64,000 nt of DNA from Rufibacter roseolus (GTDB taxonomy: Bacteria; Bacteroidota; Bacteroidia; Cytophagales; Hymenobacteraceae). A model generated the notes under the pieces. The model ran no database searches, was not told where the DNA came from, and saw only the letters and a program-made list of their open reading frames with translations. Below, in pieces: positions 16,468 through 25,258 of the stretch (position 1 is the stretch's first letter; the number at the start of each line of letters is the position of its first letter). Location: contig NZ_JAFMSU010000003.1 in assembly GCF_017916365.1 (NCBI RefSeq), positions 1,116,001 to 1,180,000 of the forward strand. The letters run 5' to 3'. The position numbers were made by a program, and so were the translations under genes.

Positions 16468-19113
16468 TTATTTATTTTTCCTGGATACCCACGGCATCAG
16501 CTTCCAGACTTCCATCAAGGTCACGGCGCCAAAGGCCAGACCGGCGGCTTTCTGCCATTCTTCCCACCCGAAATCCGCGGGAATGGAGAAGATAGGCCGA
16601 AGCGCCGGCAGCACCGTAAGCCCGTACAGTCCGAAGCAGAGCAGCACCGCGCCCCACAGGTATTTGTTTTGGAAGAACCCGGCCCCGAAGGCGGTTTGGG
16701 TGTTAGAACGGGCCGCAAAGGTCTGCAGCGTACGGGCTAGGATCAAGGTGGTAAAGGCCATGGCCACGCTCATCTCCGGCGATTGCTGCAAGCCCAGCCA
16801 CTGCGAGACAATCACCGCCGTACCGATGAGCAGCCCCCGCATGAGCACCGAGCGCAGGGTATCGCCGGCGAAAATGCCTTCGTTGATGTCCCGGGGTTTG
16901 CGCTGCATCACGTTAGGTTCCGGCTTTTCCACGCCCAACGCGATGGCGGGCAAAGAGTCATTGAGCAGGTTGATGAACAGCAACTGAATGGGCGTGAACG
17001 GGTTGATCCAGTCCAGGGCCAAAGCAAACAGGATGGCGATGATGGCGCCCAGGTTCCCGGCAAACAGGTAAGCAATGGCTTTCTTGATGTTGTCAAACAC
17101 GGTCCGGCCCACGGCCACGGCACTCACAATGGACACGAAGTTGTCATCCGTGAGGATCATGGCGGAAGCGTCTTTGGCCACATCGGTGCCGCTGCCCATG
17201 GCAATGCCAATGTCGGCTTGTTTCAGGGCGGGGGCATCGTTCACGCCGTCGCCGGTCATGGCGGTGATCTTACCTTTCCGTTGCCAGGCGCGCACAATCC
17301 TGATCTTGTTTTCCGGCGACACGCGGGCGTACACGGCAATGTGCTCCAGTTTCTGGTCCAGCTCTTCTTCAGAAAGGGCATCAAGTTCCTGGCCGGTCAA
17401 AGCGATATCGTCCTCGTCCATTAACCCGATGTCCCTCCCAATGGCCTGCGCGGTGGTCTTGTGGTCGCCGGTGATCATGACCGTGCGGATGCCGGCGCGT
17501 TTGGCTTCCTCAATGGAAGAGTACACGGCCTCGCGCGGCGGATCAATCATGGCTTTCATGCCCACCAGCACCAGGTCGTTTTCGTCTTCAAAGGAAATGG
17601 AGGCCCCATTAGAAAGCGGTTTGTAGGCGAAGGCCAGCACACGGAGCGCCCGGTTGGAGAAGTTCTCGTTCTGCTCCCTTACCTCTTCTTGGAGTTCCGG
17701 GGTGAAGGGCTGCTCCTCGCCGTCAATGAGCACGCGGGAACAGCGGGAGAACACCACATCGGGGCCGCCTTTGGTCAGCATCAGCCGTTGCCCTTCAATA
17801 GTGTGCACGGTAGACATGAGTTTGCGGTCAGAGTCAAAGGGCAACTCGTCTTCGCGCCCAAATTCCTCCCGCAATTGCTGGTAAGGCTGGTTTTTCTTGT
17901 TGCTGAAGGCGATAAGGGCCACCTCCGTGGGGTCGCCCAGTTCGGCGCCGTCTTCGTTGATCTGGGCATCGTTGGAGAGCACGGCCACCTGCATGAGCCT
18001 TCGTTCCTCGGCTGTCCACCGCGAGGGGTCATCAGGGAATTCGTCTTCTGATTTGCCGGGCACATAATAGTCTACCACCGTCATTTTGTTCTGGGTGAGC
18101 GTGCCGGTTTTATCGGTGCAGATGACGCTGGTGGAGCCGAGGGTTTCCACGGCGGGCAGTTTGCGGATGATGGCGTGGCGCCGGGCCATTTTGTTTGTGC
18201 CCACCGCCAACACGATGGTCACGATGGACGAAAGCGCCTCGGGGATGGCGGCCACTGCCACGGCTACGGCAAACATGAAGGCTTTGAGCAAGGCTCCGGT
18301 GGTGTCCTGGGCCGCGGTACCAGTCCAAACGCGGAAGGCCTCCACCCCGAAGATGACGATACACAGCGCCAGAATGACCCAACCTAATTTTTTGCTGAAA
18401 TCGGCGAGTTTGCGCTGTAGCGGGGTTTGCTTTGACTCGGCGGTGGCCAGCAGATCAGCTATTTTCCCAATCTCGGTTTTGGTGGCAGTAGCGGTGACCA
18501 CAAACGCACCCCGGCCGTAGACCACCAGCGCGCCGCTGTACACCATGTTTTTGCGGTCGCCCAGGGCCACTTCCTCCGGAATGGGGTTCACGTGTTTTTC
18601 CACGGGCAAAGACTCGCCGGTGAGCATGCCTTCATCGGTGCGCAGGGAGCCGCTCTCCAGCAAGCGCCCGTCGGCGGAGACGTAATCGCCGGCCTCCAGC
18701 ACTACCAGATCGCCGGGCACCAGTTCGCGGGCCGGAATGGTGTTGGTGACGCCTTCGCGCAGCACTTTGGCCGAGGGGGCTGACATCTGGCGTAGGGCAT
18801 CCAGGGCGCCCTCGGCTTTCTTGGTCTGTACCACACTCACAATGGCGTTGAGCACCAGCACGGCAAAGATGATGACCGCTTCTATAACTTCGCCCAAGAC
18901 CAACTGCACGGCGGCGGCAAACAGCAGCACAATCACCATGGGGTCTTTGAAAGTCTCCAGCAGTAGTTTCAGGACAGAGTCTTTCTCGGCCTCTTTGAGT
19001 TCATTGTAGCCGTGGGTCTGGAGCCGGGCCTGGGCCTCGGCGGCGGTGAGTCCCTGGGGAGAAGATTGAAGTTCCCGCAAAATCTCCTCTGTGGGGCGTT
19101 GGTAGAAATCCAT
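16468..19113 (-). CDS. P2-type cation-transporting ATPase (calcium ATPase family)
   Basis: 881 residues from ATG at 19113; the longer frame starts at a TTG and adds 25 unlikely residues. Order: cation ATPase N-domain with TAAEAQARLQTHGYNEL, membrane pair, actuator with LTGES, TM4 with VAAIPEALSSIV (the PEAL/PEGL ion site of SERCA-like pumps), DKTGTLTQNKM phosphorylation site, MTGDGVNDAPALKQADIGIAMG, and six C-terminal membrane segments with LFINLLNDSLPAIALG in TM6. These ion-site residues fit Ca(II), possibly Mn(II). It pumps cations out of the cytosol. It converges with the Anbu pair; the element pair 8a/8b lies between. Confidence 0.93.
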   Translation of the reverse strand: MDFYQRPTEEILRELQSSPQGLTAAEAQARLQTHGYNELKEAEKDSVLKLLLETFKDPMVIVLLFAAAVQLVLGEVIEAVIIFAVLVLNAIVSVVQTKKAEGALDALRQMSAPSAKVLREGVTNTIPARELVPGDLVVLEAGDYVSADGRLLESGSLRTDEGMLTGESLPVEKHVNPIPEEVALGDRKNMVYSGALVVYGRGAFVVTATATKTEIGKIADLLATAESKQTPLQRKLADFSKKLGWVILALCIVIFGVEAFRVWTGTAAQDTTGALLKAFMFAVAVAVAAIPEALSSIVTIVLAVGTNKMARRHAIIRKLPAVETLGSTSVICTDKTGTLTQNKMTVVDYYVPGKSEDEFPDDPSRWTAEERRLMQVAVLSNDAQINEDGAELGDPTEVALIAFSNKKNQPYQQLREEFGREDELPFDSDRKLMSTVHTIEGQRLMLTKGGPDVVFSRCSRVLIDGEEQPFTPELQEEVREQNENFSNRALRVLAFAYKPLSNGASISFEDENDLVLVGMKAMIDPPREAVYSSIEEAKRAGIRTVMITGDHKTTAQAIGRDIGLMDEDDIALTGQELDALSEEELDQKLEHIAVYARVSPENKIRIVRAWQRKGKITAMTGDGVNDAPALKQADIGIAMGSGTDVAKDASAMILTDDNFVSIVSAVAVGRTVFDNIKKAIAYLFAGNLGAIIAILFALALDWINPFTPIQLLFINLLNDSLPAIALGVEKPEPNVMQRKPRDINEGIFAGDTLRSVLMRGLLIGTAVIVSQWLGLQQSPEMSVAMAFTTLILARTLQTFAARSNTQTAFGAGFFQNKYLWGAVLLCFGLYGLTVLPALRPIFSIPADFGWEEWQKAAGLAFGAVTLMEVWKLMPWVSRKNK

Positions 19114-19228
19114 GGAAACTGGGTTTGGTTTGAAGTAAAAAGCAGAAGTCCCTGTCTGCTTACCCGGTACTACGGAAAAAAACGACAAGCCTCCGGTTTC
19201 TAGTCACTATTCTACCCTGGATTGTACC

Positions 19229-19266
19229 TGGTTCTGAGCCGATTTGCCAAAAACAGCCCTAAAACG
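19229..19266. repeat. 40-bp palindromic element, copy 9
   Basis: GAGCC-GATTTGCCAAAAACA-GCCCTAAAACG. Lies just after the stop of the YciI-like gene (minus strand). Confidence 0.6.
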
Positions 19267-19268
19267 AA

Positions 19269-19556
19269 TTACCCCAACAGGGCTTCCATACCGGCTTCGG
19301 CGCGGGACGCCACAAACTCCGCTATCCTCAATTCTACCAGATCCTGGTACACGAAGGGGTCTTCCTGCATGAATTCCTCTACCTGGGCTTTGCTGTCTGC
19401 CTTGCAGAAAATGAGGCCGCCGTCGCGGGGTACCTTTCGGCCCGAGGCCAGGAACAAGCCATTAGAAAAACCTTTCTCCACAAAGGCCATGTGCTCTGGC
19501 AGGAACGGTTCTATTTCTGAAAACGGCGCTTTATAGGTGAGTTCAATCAGGAACAT
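19269..19556 (-). CDS. YciI-like protein
   Basis: 95 residues, one ferredoxin-like alpha/beta barrel domain (COG2350). The family His is in PEHMAFVEKG and the conserved acidic turn is in FCKADSKAQVEEFMQEDPFVYQDL. Cytosolic. YciI proteins are small enzymes or enzyme-like domains of unclear activity. It is a single gene; palindromic elements lie directly on both sides (19229 and 19609). Confidence 0.88.
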   Translation of the reverse strand: MFLIELTYKAPFSEIEPFLPEHMAFVEKGFSNGLFLASGRKVPRDGGLIFCKADSKAQVEEFMQEDPFVYQDLVELRIAEFVASRAEAGMEALLG

Positions 19557-19608
19557 AGGATTAGAAAAATTAGACGCGGGTAAAACTACAGCATCTTTCG
19601 TCTACTTC

Positions 19609-19648
19609 TTGTTTTGGAGCCGTTTTCCGGAAATGGGCTTGGAAACAG
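19609..19648. repeat. 40-bp palindromic element, copy 10
   Basis: One of the best copies: TTGTTTTGGAGCC, inner GTTTTCCGGAAAT, then GGGCTTGGAAACAG. Lies after the 3' end of the FAD-binding gene. Confidence 0.75.
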
Positions 19649-19696
19649 CGCTTCAGGATTCAAGCCAGCCAAGGCGCCATCTTACAACCAGCTTGT

Positions 19697-21121
19697 CTAC
19701 AGGGCTGCCGCCAGCATGGTCTCGCCAAATAAAAGCAGGCTGGCCAGGGAAGCCGCTTGTTGCCTTATCTCGCGTAGGGCCGTGGACTCATACAACATTC
19801 CTTTCAGCGGGGGGCCTATGGCAAACAAGTTCTCCACGGGCAAACCGGCAGCATTGAGCACATTCCCCTCCTTTGTAGCCGTGATGCCCATTTTTAACTC
19901 ATCTGCCTGCATCAAACCTTGCTCCAGCAGTTGTTGAATCAGCGGGTGCTGGCTTTTTGTGTAATCACAGAGCGGCCCGGTGCAGTTGATAACCATGGCT
20001 ACCTCCAGCGTTTGGGTATCGGTGCTGTGCCTTTTCCTGATCTTTGCTTGCGCCATCTCCCCGTTGGCGTGGAGGTCTACCAGGGAGGCGGCCTTGACCT
20101 CTAACTGACCTTTCTCTTGGAGTTGCCGGAGCATGAAAGAAGAGGAAAGCGGCATGCGGTGCCGGTGGATTTCCCAATAGGGTTTTACATGACGCAGAAA
20201 CTGTTTTTTCTCTTGGAGCGAGAAATTCTGCCAGATACTGGAGAGGGAATCGCGCAGGGCATCTACCACGCTGTGCCAGGAGTATCCCTCTTGGGCGGCT
20301 TTGCTGATCTCTTTTCTGAGCAGGCGCATTGCTTTCAAAGGAGAAAGAGGATTCTGTAGACGCACCGGAGCCAGAGGGTAAGGCACCGTGTCTACCTGAT
20401 GGGCCTGCGGAAGCAAGCCATGCCGGGACACCACGTATATCTTGCCTTGGTGCCCTTTCTTGACTAGGCTGCCTACCAAATCCACCATGGTCAGGCTGGA
20501 GCCCAGGAGCAGAACAGGGGCCTGAACGGGCAGCTCATTCAAAATCTCCGGAGACCAGGGCGAGGCTTTGTACAGAGGGCTTCTGTAGAAAGGTTTGTTG
20601 GGAATGGGAATATCAGCGGGCGGCAGGTTACCCAGGGCCAGCACCACTTTCTGCACAGACAACCAACTCCCGGTATTGAGGGACACCACAAAGGAAGGGC
20701 CACTGGTTCTTCTTCCCAAAGAGATCACCTCTTGGTTTACCCGCACCAACTTCACGCCTTCACAGGCATTGGCTTCCGCGGAGGCCAGGCAATCTTCCAC
20801 GTAGTCGCCGAAAATACACCGCGGGATAAATGCATCTGGAGTCACAGGCGAAGGCAATTGACCAGCATAGGTGGTTTGGTGCTCCCGGAGCCAATCCACG
20901 AAATGATCAGGCACATCCGGAAACAAGGTCATGCGGGACGCCGGCACATTAAGGGGTTGGAAAGGCAGACTGCTGCTGTAGGCCACTCCCCGGTGCAGTT
21001 TCCGGGCCTCTTTTTCCAGCAAATACACCGTGGTGGCTTTCCGGGCTGCCTTCAACAGGTGAATAACCGTCAGGGTCCCACTTAATCCTCCTCCAACAAT
21101 GGCGATGCTTGTATGCTCCAT
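19697..21121 (-). CDS. FAD/NAD(P)-binding protein (COG4529 type)
   Basis: 474 residues from ATG 21121 (MEHTSIAIVGGGLSGT). The longer frame from 21181 adds a prefix with no family match. The FAD dinucleotide fold VGGGLSGTLTVIHLL is at the N-terminus, then GVAYSSSLPFQPLNVPASRM, the signature of this FAD-NAD(P)-binding family (PF13454). A second site VLLLGSSLTMVDLVGSL and MVINCTGP complete the fold. Cytosolic. Members are linked to hydroxyacylglutathione- or adenylyl-sulfate-like enzymes in some genomes, but no substrate can be named here. Confidence 0.85.
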   Translation of the reverse strand: MEHTSIAIVGGGLSGTLTVIHLLKAARKATTVYLLEKEARKLHRGVAYSSSLPFQPLNVPASRMTLFPDVPDHFVDWLREHQTTYAGQLPSPVTPDAFIPRCIFGDYVEDCLASAEANACEGVKLVRVNQEVISLGRRTSGPSFVVSLNTGSWLSVQKVVLALGNLPPADIPIPNKPFYRSPLYKASPWSPEILNELPVQAPVLLLGSSLTMVDLVGSLVKKGHQGKIYVVSRHGLLPQAHQVDTVPYPLAPVRLQNPLSPLKAMRLLRKEISKAAQEGYSWHSVVDALRDSLSSIWQNFSLQEKKQFLRHVKPYWEIHRHRMPLSSSFMLRQLQEKGQLEVKAASLVDLHANGEMAQAKIRKRHSTDTQTLEVAMVINCTGPLCDYTKSQHPLIQQLLEQGLMQADELKMGITATKEGNVLNAAGLPVENLFAIGPPLKGMLYESTALREIRQQAASLASLLLFGETMLAAAL

Positions 21122-21390
21122 ATGGTCTGATATAAGCTGTAAAGAGAACGCGATGGGGGTGACGTGCCGAAACTTGGCCAAAGGAGTTGGCGGAAAGAAT
21201 GCCGTTCAGCGAGTCCGTACTTATACGAGAGTTGCCGGAGGTGGTTAAGCGGCAACTGGGCTTTAATTTCAAATGCTTTTCCCTCACTTGCCCCTAGACT
21301 TTCAGCTTATTGCCCTTGTTTATGGCTTCCGGCCCCTTCCAGCGAACTCAAAGGTAAGGTCGGCTGTTTCTTAAACAAATACCCGGAATT

Positions 21391-21430
21391 CCGTTTCTAG
21401 GCTGTTTTCCAGAAATCAACCCTGAAACGG
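21391..21430. repeat. 40-bp palindromic element, copy 11
   Basis: Outer arms CCGTTTC and GAAACGG pair exactly; inner GTTTTCCAGAAAT. Here it lies in a divergent promoter region rather than at a gene end. Confidence 0.75.
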
Positions 21431-21470
21431 ACCCACCTGTGCTTAACGCAAGACTCAGCACTCCTTTCAC

Positions 21471-21478
21471 TACCTTTG
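21471..21478 (+). promoter_or_regulatory. -7 box of the radical SAM gene
   Basis: TACCTTTG matches TAnnTTTG. Transcription would start at about 21485, at or next to the TTG start at 21486, so the mRNA is probably leaderless. No -33 TTTG at 19 bp. Confidence 0.5.
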
Positions 21479-21485
21479 CCCAAAA

Positions 21486-23702
21486 TTGATACCCTTGACT
21501 TCCGCTCCTAAAATCCTGCTCATAACGCCGCCGCTTACGCAGCTGAACACGCCCTACCCTGCCACCGCCTATATCAAAGGTTTTCTGCGCGGCCGTGGTT
21601 TTGACGTGACCCAAGCCGATTTTGGTCTGGAGTTGGTACTGCGCCTGTTTTCCCGCAAAGGCCTGAACCAAGTGTTTCAAGCCATTCTGGACGGCACCTA
21701 CGAACTATCGGATAACAGCCAGCGGATGCTGTGCCTGCGCAAATCCTACCTGGACACCATTGAACCGGTCATTCGTTTCCTGCAGGGCCGCGACAGCACG
21801 CTAGCGCACCCCATCGCCATGGGTTCATTTCTGCCAGAGGCTAGCCGGTTTCTGCAGTTAGCCGATCTGGAGGAAGCTTTCGGGACCATGGGCATCACTG
21901 ATAGAGCCCGGCACCTAGCCACGCTGTACCTGGAGGATTTAGCCGATCTGATCAAGGAGACCGTGTGCCCGCACTTCGGTTTTAGCCGGTATGCAGATAA
22001 ACTGGCCCTCAGCGCCACGTCCTTTGACCCGTTGGAAGAAGAACTGCAAACCGAGCCTAATCTGGTAGACCAGATGCTACTGGATTTGCTAGCCGAACGG
22101 ATGCAGGAAGTGCAGCCCGAGGTGGTAGGTTTCTCCGTTCCTTTCCCCGGAAACCTGTACGGTGCGTTGCGGTTGGCGCAGTTCATCAAGCAAAAGTACC
22201 CGCACGTGAAAACGCTCATGGGCGGCGGTTACCCCAACACCGAACTCAGAAGCCTGCGCGAGCCCCGCATTTTCAAATACATTGATTTCATCACACTGGA
22301 TGACGGCGAAGGTCCGTGGCTCAAACTGCTGGAGTTTTTCCAGGGCCAACGCGACGTAGAGCAACTGCAACGCACCTTCCTGCTGCTGAACGGTGAGGTA
22401 CAGTATCTCAACGGCTCCACCGATGCCGACATCCCGCACATCGAGGTAGGCACGCCTGATTACAGCGACCTGAAAATCCATGAGTACCTGAGCGTGGTGG
22501 AAGTACTCAACCCCATGCACCGCCTTTGGTCAGACGGCCGCTGGAACAAGCTCACCGTGGCCCACGGCTGCTACTGGAAACGCTGCTCCTTCTGCGACAT
22601 TACGCTGGATTACATTTCCCGCTACGAGACCGCCCCGGCCACTTTGCTGGTCGACCGTATTGAGCAGATCATCGCACAGACGGGCCAAACCGGTTTCCAC
22701 TTCGTGGACGAGGCCGCGCCACCGCTTGCCCTCCGAGATTTGGCCATTGAGCTGCTGCGCCGAGGCGTGAAGATTACCTGGTGGGGCAACATCCGCTTCG
22801 AGAAAACCTTCTCCGCTGACTTATGCCGTTTGCTGGCCGCCAGCGGTTGTATTGCGGTGTCGGGTGGATTGGAAGTAGCTTCTGACCGCCTCCTGGCGAA
22901 GATGGAGAAAGGCGTGAGCATCGCCCAAGTGGCCCGCGTCACCCGCGACTTCACCGCCGCCGGCATTATGGTGCACGCGTACTTGATGTACGGTTTCCCT
23001 ACGCAGACGGCCCAGGAAACCATTGACTCTTTGGAAGTGGTGCGGCAACTTTTTGAGCAGAACGTGATTCAGAGTGGATACTGGCACCGGTTCTCCATGA
23101 CCGCCCATAGCCCTGTGGGTAAGAACCCTGAGAAATACGGCGTAGTGAAAGTGGGCCCAGAACCCGGCTTGTTTGCTGATAATGATTTGTGGCATGAGGA
23201 CCCGCAGGGCGCTGACCATGAACTCTACGGGGCTGGTTTGGCGAAAGCGCTATACAACTACATGCACGGCATCGGGTTGGAAGAACCGCTTTCCTTCTGG
23301 TTTGATTTCAAGGTGCCACGTGCCTCCCACCCGAAGAACATGATTGCGCAAGCCGTAGAAGCCATTGGCAAACCTGATTCTGAGAAGCAGAACCTCCGTG
23401 TGCTGTGGCTGGGCAATGCCCCGGAGCTAGAGGTGGTGACCAAAACGAAGAAAGGCCGCACCTTCCAAAACGCTCTGCTCACCTTCACCGAGAAAACCGA
23501 GGAGTATGAAATCCGCACCTCGCCGGAAGTTGGCCAATGGCTGCATTCCTGGCTCACCCGCCTGTCAGAAGACCTCGGCACCAAGTATTTATTGAAAGAC
23601 CTGGCCGTTGATTATCCCGAGGGGCATATGTTCACCTTCCAGGAATTCCTGATTACGGATACTTGGTTGGATATGCGGGAAAGAGGGTTGTTAGTGGTGT
23701 AA
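21486..23702 (+). CDS. B12-binding-domain radical SAM protein
   Basis: 738 residues. The start is TTG (21486, or TTG 21495); no ATG lies near and the family pattern KILLITPPLTQLNTPYPATAYIKG begins within 10 residues. Cobalamin-binding-like domain about 150-270 (EVVGFSVPFPGN, KTLMGGGYPNTE); radical SAM domain about 330-560 with HGCYWKRCSFCDI (CxxxCxxC for the 4Fe-4S cluster). The last 150 residues are a family-specific extension. It resembles the class of B12-binding radical SAM methyltransferases and PSP-type enzymes, but the substrate is unknown. Read alone, opposite the FAD gene; the REP transposase unit begins 8 bp after its stop. Confidence 0.88.
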   Translation: MIPLTSAPKILLITPPLTQLNTPYPATAYIKGFLRGRGFDVTQADFGLELVLRLFSRKGLNQVFQAILDGTYELSDNSQRMLCLRKSYLDTIEPVIRFLQGRDSTLAHPIAMGSFLPEASRFLQLADLEEAFGTMGITDRARHLATLYLEDLADLIKETVCPHFGFSRYADKLALSATSFDPLEEELQTEPNLVDQMLLDLLAERMQEVQPEVVGFSVPFPGNLYGALRLAQFIKQKYPHVKTLMGGGYPNTELRSLREPRIFKYIDFITLDDGEGPWLKLLEFFQGQRDVEQLQRTFLLLNGEVQYLNGSTDADIPHIEVGTPDYSDLKIHEYLSVVEVLNPMHRLWSDGRWNKLTVAHGCYWKRCSFCDITLDYISRYETAPATLLVDRIEQIIAQTGQTGFHFVDEAAPPLALRDLAIELLRRGVKITWWGNIRFEKTFSADLCRLLAASGCIAVSGGLEVASDRLLAKMEKGVSIAQVARVTRDFTAAGIMVHAYLMYGFPTQTAQETIDSLEVVRQLFEQNVIQSGYWHRFSMTAHSPVGKNPEKYGVVKVGPEPGLFADNDLWHEDPQGADHELYGAGLAKALYNYMHGIGLEEPLSFWFDFKVPRASHPKNMIAQAVEAIGKPDSEKQNLRVLWLGNAPELEVVTKTKKGRTFQNALLTFTEKTEEYEIRTSPEVGQWLHSWLTRLSEDLGTKYLLKDLAVDYPEGHMFTFQEFLITDTWLDMRERGLLVV

Positions 23703-23709
23703 GGCTGTT

Positions 23710-24452
23710 GGCGCAGACGCTCGCAGGTCCTCCGGACGCTACGAGGTCTTTTGAGCAAACGCTATTGGTTCTCGTATATGGGTAGATGCAGAAGACAAAG
23801 GAATTTGAGCCTTGTAAGTTCTATCATGTTTATACCCGAGGCAATAACAGCGAAACGGTTTTCGTGAATCAGGAAAGCTACTTTTACTTCCTGCAGTTGT
23901 ACCGGAAATACGTGGCTCCGTTTGTGCATACTTACTGCTACTGCCTGTTACCTAATCATGTACATTTCCTGATTCAGGTGAGGGAGGCAGAGACTCTATT
24001 TAAAAGAAGCGAGCAAAACCAGGAGTTGATACCTGTTCGCATTCAGAGGCAATGGGGACATCTCCTGAACGCTTTTACCAAAGCCATGAACGCCCGCTAC
24101 GACAGAGTAGACAGTCTGTTCCAGAAGCGGTTTAGAAGGAAAGAGGTCACCTCCGAATCATACTTTACAAGCCTTATCTTCTACATTCACTTCAACCCGC
24201 AACATCACGGGTTAATTCAGGATTTCAAAGATTGGCCTTACTCATCTTACCATAGCCTCTTATCACAAAAGCAGACTAACTTGGAACGAGACACAGTTCT
24301 CAAATGGTTTGGAGGCAAGGGCCCCCTGAAAAGTTTCCACAAAGCAAATGCTGACTTCCGCAGCATCATTCCTCTTATAGAAGAAGACGAATTGTAATGC
24401 CGTTTGCTCAAAAGACCTCGTAGCGTCCGGAGGACCTGCGAGCGTCTGCGCC
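23710..24452 (+). mobile_element. REP-transposase unit with perfect 52-bp inverted repeats
   Basis: Two exactly complementary 52-bp arms, 23710-23761 and 24401-24452, enclose one transposase gene. No mismatch is present, and the bases inside and outside stop matching at once. Each arm has an internal imperfect direct repeat, GACGCTCGCAGGTCCT and GACGCTACGAGGTCTT. The unit lies between the end of the radical SAM gene and the end of the GNAT gene, and the right arm contributes the last base of the GNAT stop codon. The exact match suggests recent origin or gene conversion. Confidence 0.85.
23786..24397 (+). CDS. REP-associated tyrosine transposase (RAYT, Y1 family)
   Basis: 203 residues, single-strand DNA transposase of the HUH superfamily. 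The HUH motif is NHVHFLIQV; the family region SYFTSLIFYIHFNPQHHG carries the YIHxNP signature with the likely catalytic Tyr, and WPYSSYHSLL follows. FYHVYTRGNN at the N-terminus is typical of this group. Family knowledge: RAYTs act on short palindromic REP sequences, usually without IS-type ends. It lies wholly between the 52-bp arms, which supports those arms as its substrate. Confidence 0.93.
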   Translation: MQKTKEFEPCKFYHVYTRGNNSETVFVNQESYFYFLQLYRKYVAPFVHTYCYCLLPNHVHFLIQVREAETLFKRSEQNQELIPVRIQRQWGHLLNAFTKAMNARYDRVDSLFQKRFRRKEVTSESYFTSLIFYIHFNPQHHGLIQDFKDWPYSSYHSLLSQKQTNLERDTVLKWFGGKGPLKSFHKANADFRSIIPLIEEDEL

Positions 24453-24985
24453 TATACTTCCCGCTGCATGTACAAATCGCGCTGCACGTCCTCGCCCAGC
24501 ACAAAAGTCAACTCCCCCGATTCCCTAAAACCGTACTTCTGGTAAAACCGGATAGCCCGTTCGTTGCTTTCCCAGACGGTGAGCCACACCACGTCATGCC
24601 CCTTTTGCTGCGCGCGTTCTAAGCTCATTTTCATCAAAGTATCGCCTAAACCGCGGCCGGTCCAGGCCTGGAGCAGATAAAGCCGGCTGATCTGAAAAGG
24701 CTTCTTCCCGGATATTCCAGTTGGTGCCGCTGCGGTGTTCCACTTCACGTAGGCCACAGCTTCTCCCTCAGCCTCCACAATCAGGAACTCCGTGTCTGGA
24801 TCGGCTAATTCTGCTGCCTGGAGTTCCGGGGTGTACATGGTGGGCTTGAACGCGGCCATGTCCTCGGGACGGTTGTAGGCTGCAAAAGTCTCGTCAAAGG
24901 TGCGCCAGCCCAGATCGGCGAGTAAGCGGGCATCGGCGGCGGTTCCGCGTCTGAAGGTGAATTGGTTTGATGGTAAAGCGGGCAT
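24452..24985 (-). CDS. GNAT-family N-acetyltransferase
   Basis: 177 residues from ATG 24985. A TATCTTTG -7 box on the minus strand (25010-25017) puts the transcription start below the TTG at 25012, which excludes the longer frame. The acetyl-CoA loop is in ISRLYLLQAWTGRGLGDTLM and the C-terminal NERAIRFYQKYGFRESG is typical. Cytosolic. The acceptor is unknown; TFDETFAAYNRPEDMAAF resembles spermidine/amine-acting members. Its stop codon TAG uses the first base of the transposon arm. Confidence 0.88.
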   Translation of the reverse strand: MPALPSNQFTFRRGTAADARLLADLGWRTFDETFAAYNRPEDMAAFKPTMYTPELQAAELADPDTEFLIVEAEGEAVAYVKWNTAAAPTGISGKKPFQISRLYLLQAWTGRGLGDTLMKMSLERAQQKGHDVVWLTVWESNERAIRFYQKYGFRESGELTFVLGEDVQRDLYMQREV

Positions 24986-25009
24986 AAAGCTTAATTCAAA
25001 ATAGGGACG

Positions 25010-25017
25010 CAAAGATA
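25010..25017 (-). promoter_or_regulatory. -7 box of the GNAT gene
   Basis: TATCTTTG on the minus strand, matching TAnnTTTG, 25 bp before the ATG. No -33 box at the standard spacing. Confidence 0.5.
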
Positions 25018-25068
25018 CGCCAGAGTTCCGCAGGAAACCGTATAGCAGTTGTTCTCCGGAAGCAGCTT

Positions 25069-25110
25069 CCTGTTTAGAGCCTGTTTTTGGGAAATCGGCC
25101 CCAAAACAGG
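25069..25110. repeat. 40-bp palindromic element, copy 12
   Basis: CCTGTTT and AAAACAGG arms, GAGCC and GGCCCC middle, inner TTTTTGGGAAAT. It lies between the divergent GNAT and paoA genes. Confidence 0.75.
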
Positions 25111-25258
25111 AACCTTGTACCGGGCAGGATCTTCAAATTCGTCTCGTTAGTGTCGCCTGCCCAACCCATCGGCAAGGCTTCCGTTTGTTATTTAAATTGA
25201 TTCTGATGCCCATTATGGGTAATATGCCTTCTTTAATCCGCAAATAATTTCTGTACAT

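Noticed and set aside
16783-17626. Long plus-strand frames opposite the P2 ATPase gene
   Set aside because: Shadows of a GC-rich minus-strand gene; no start context or family features.
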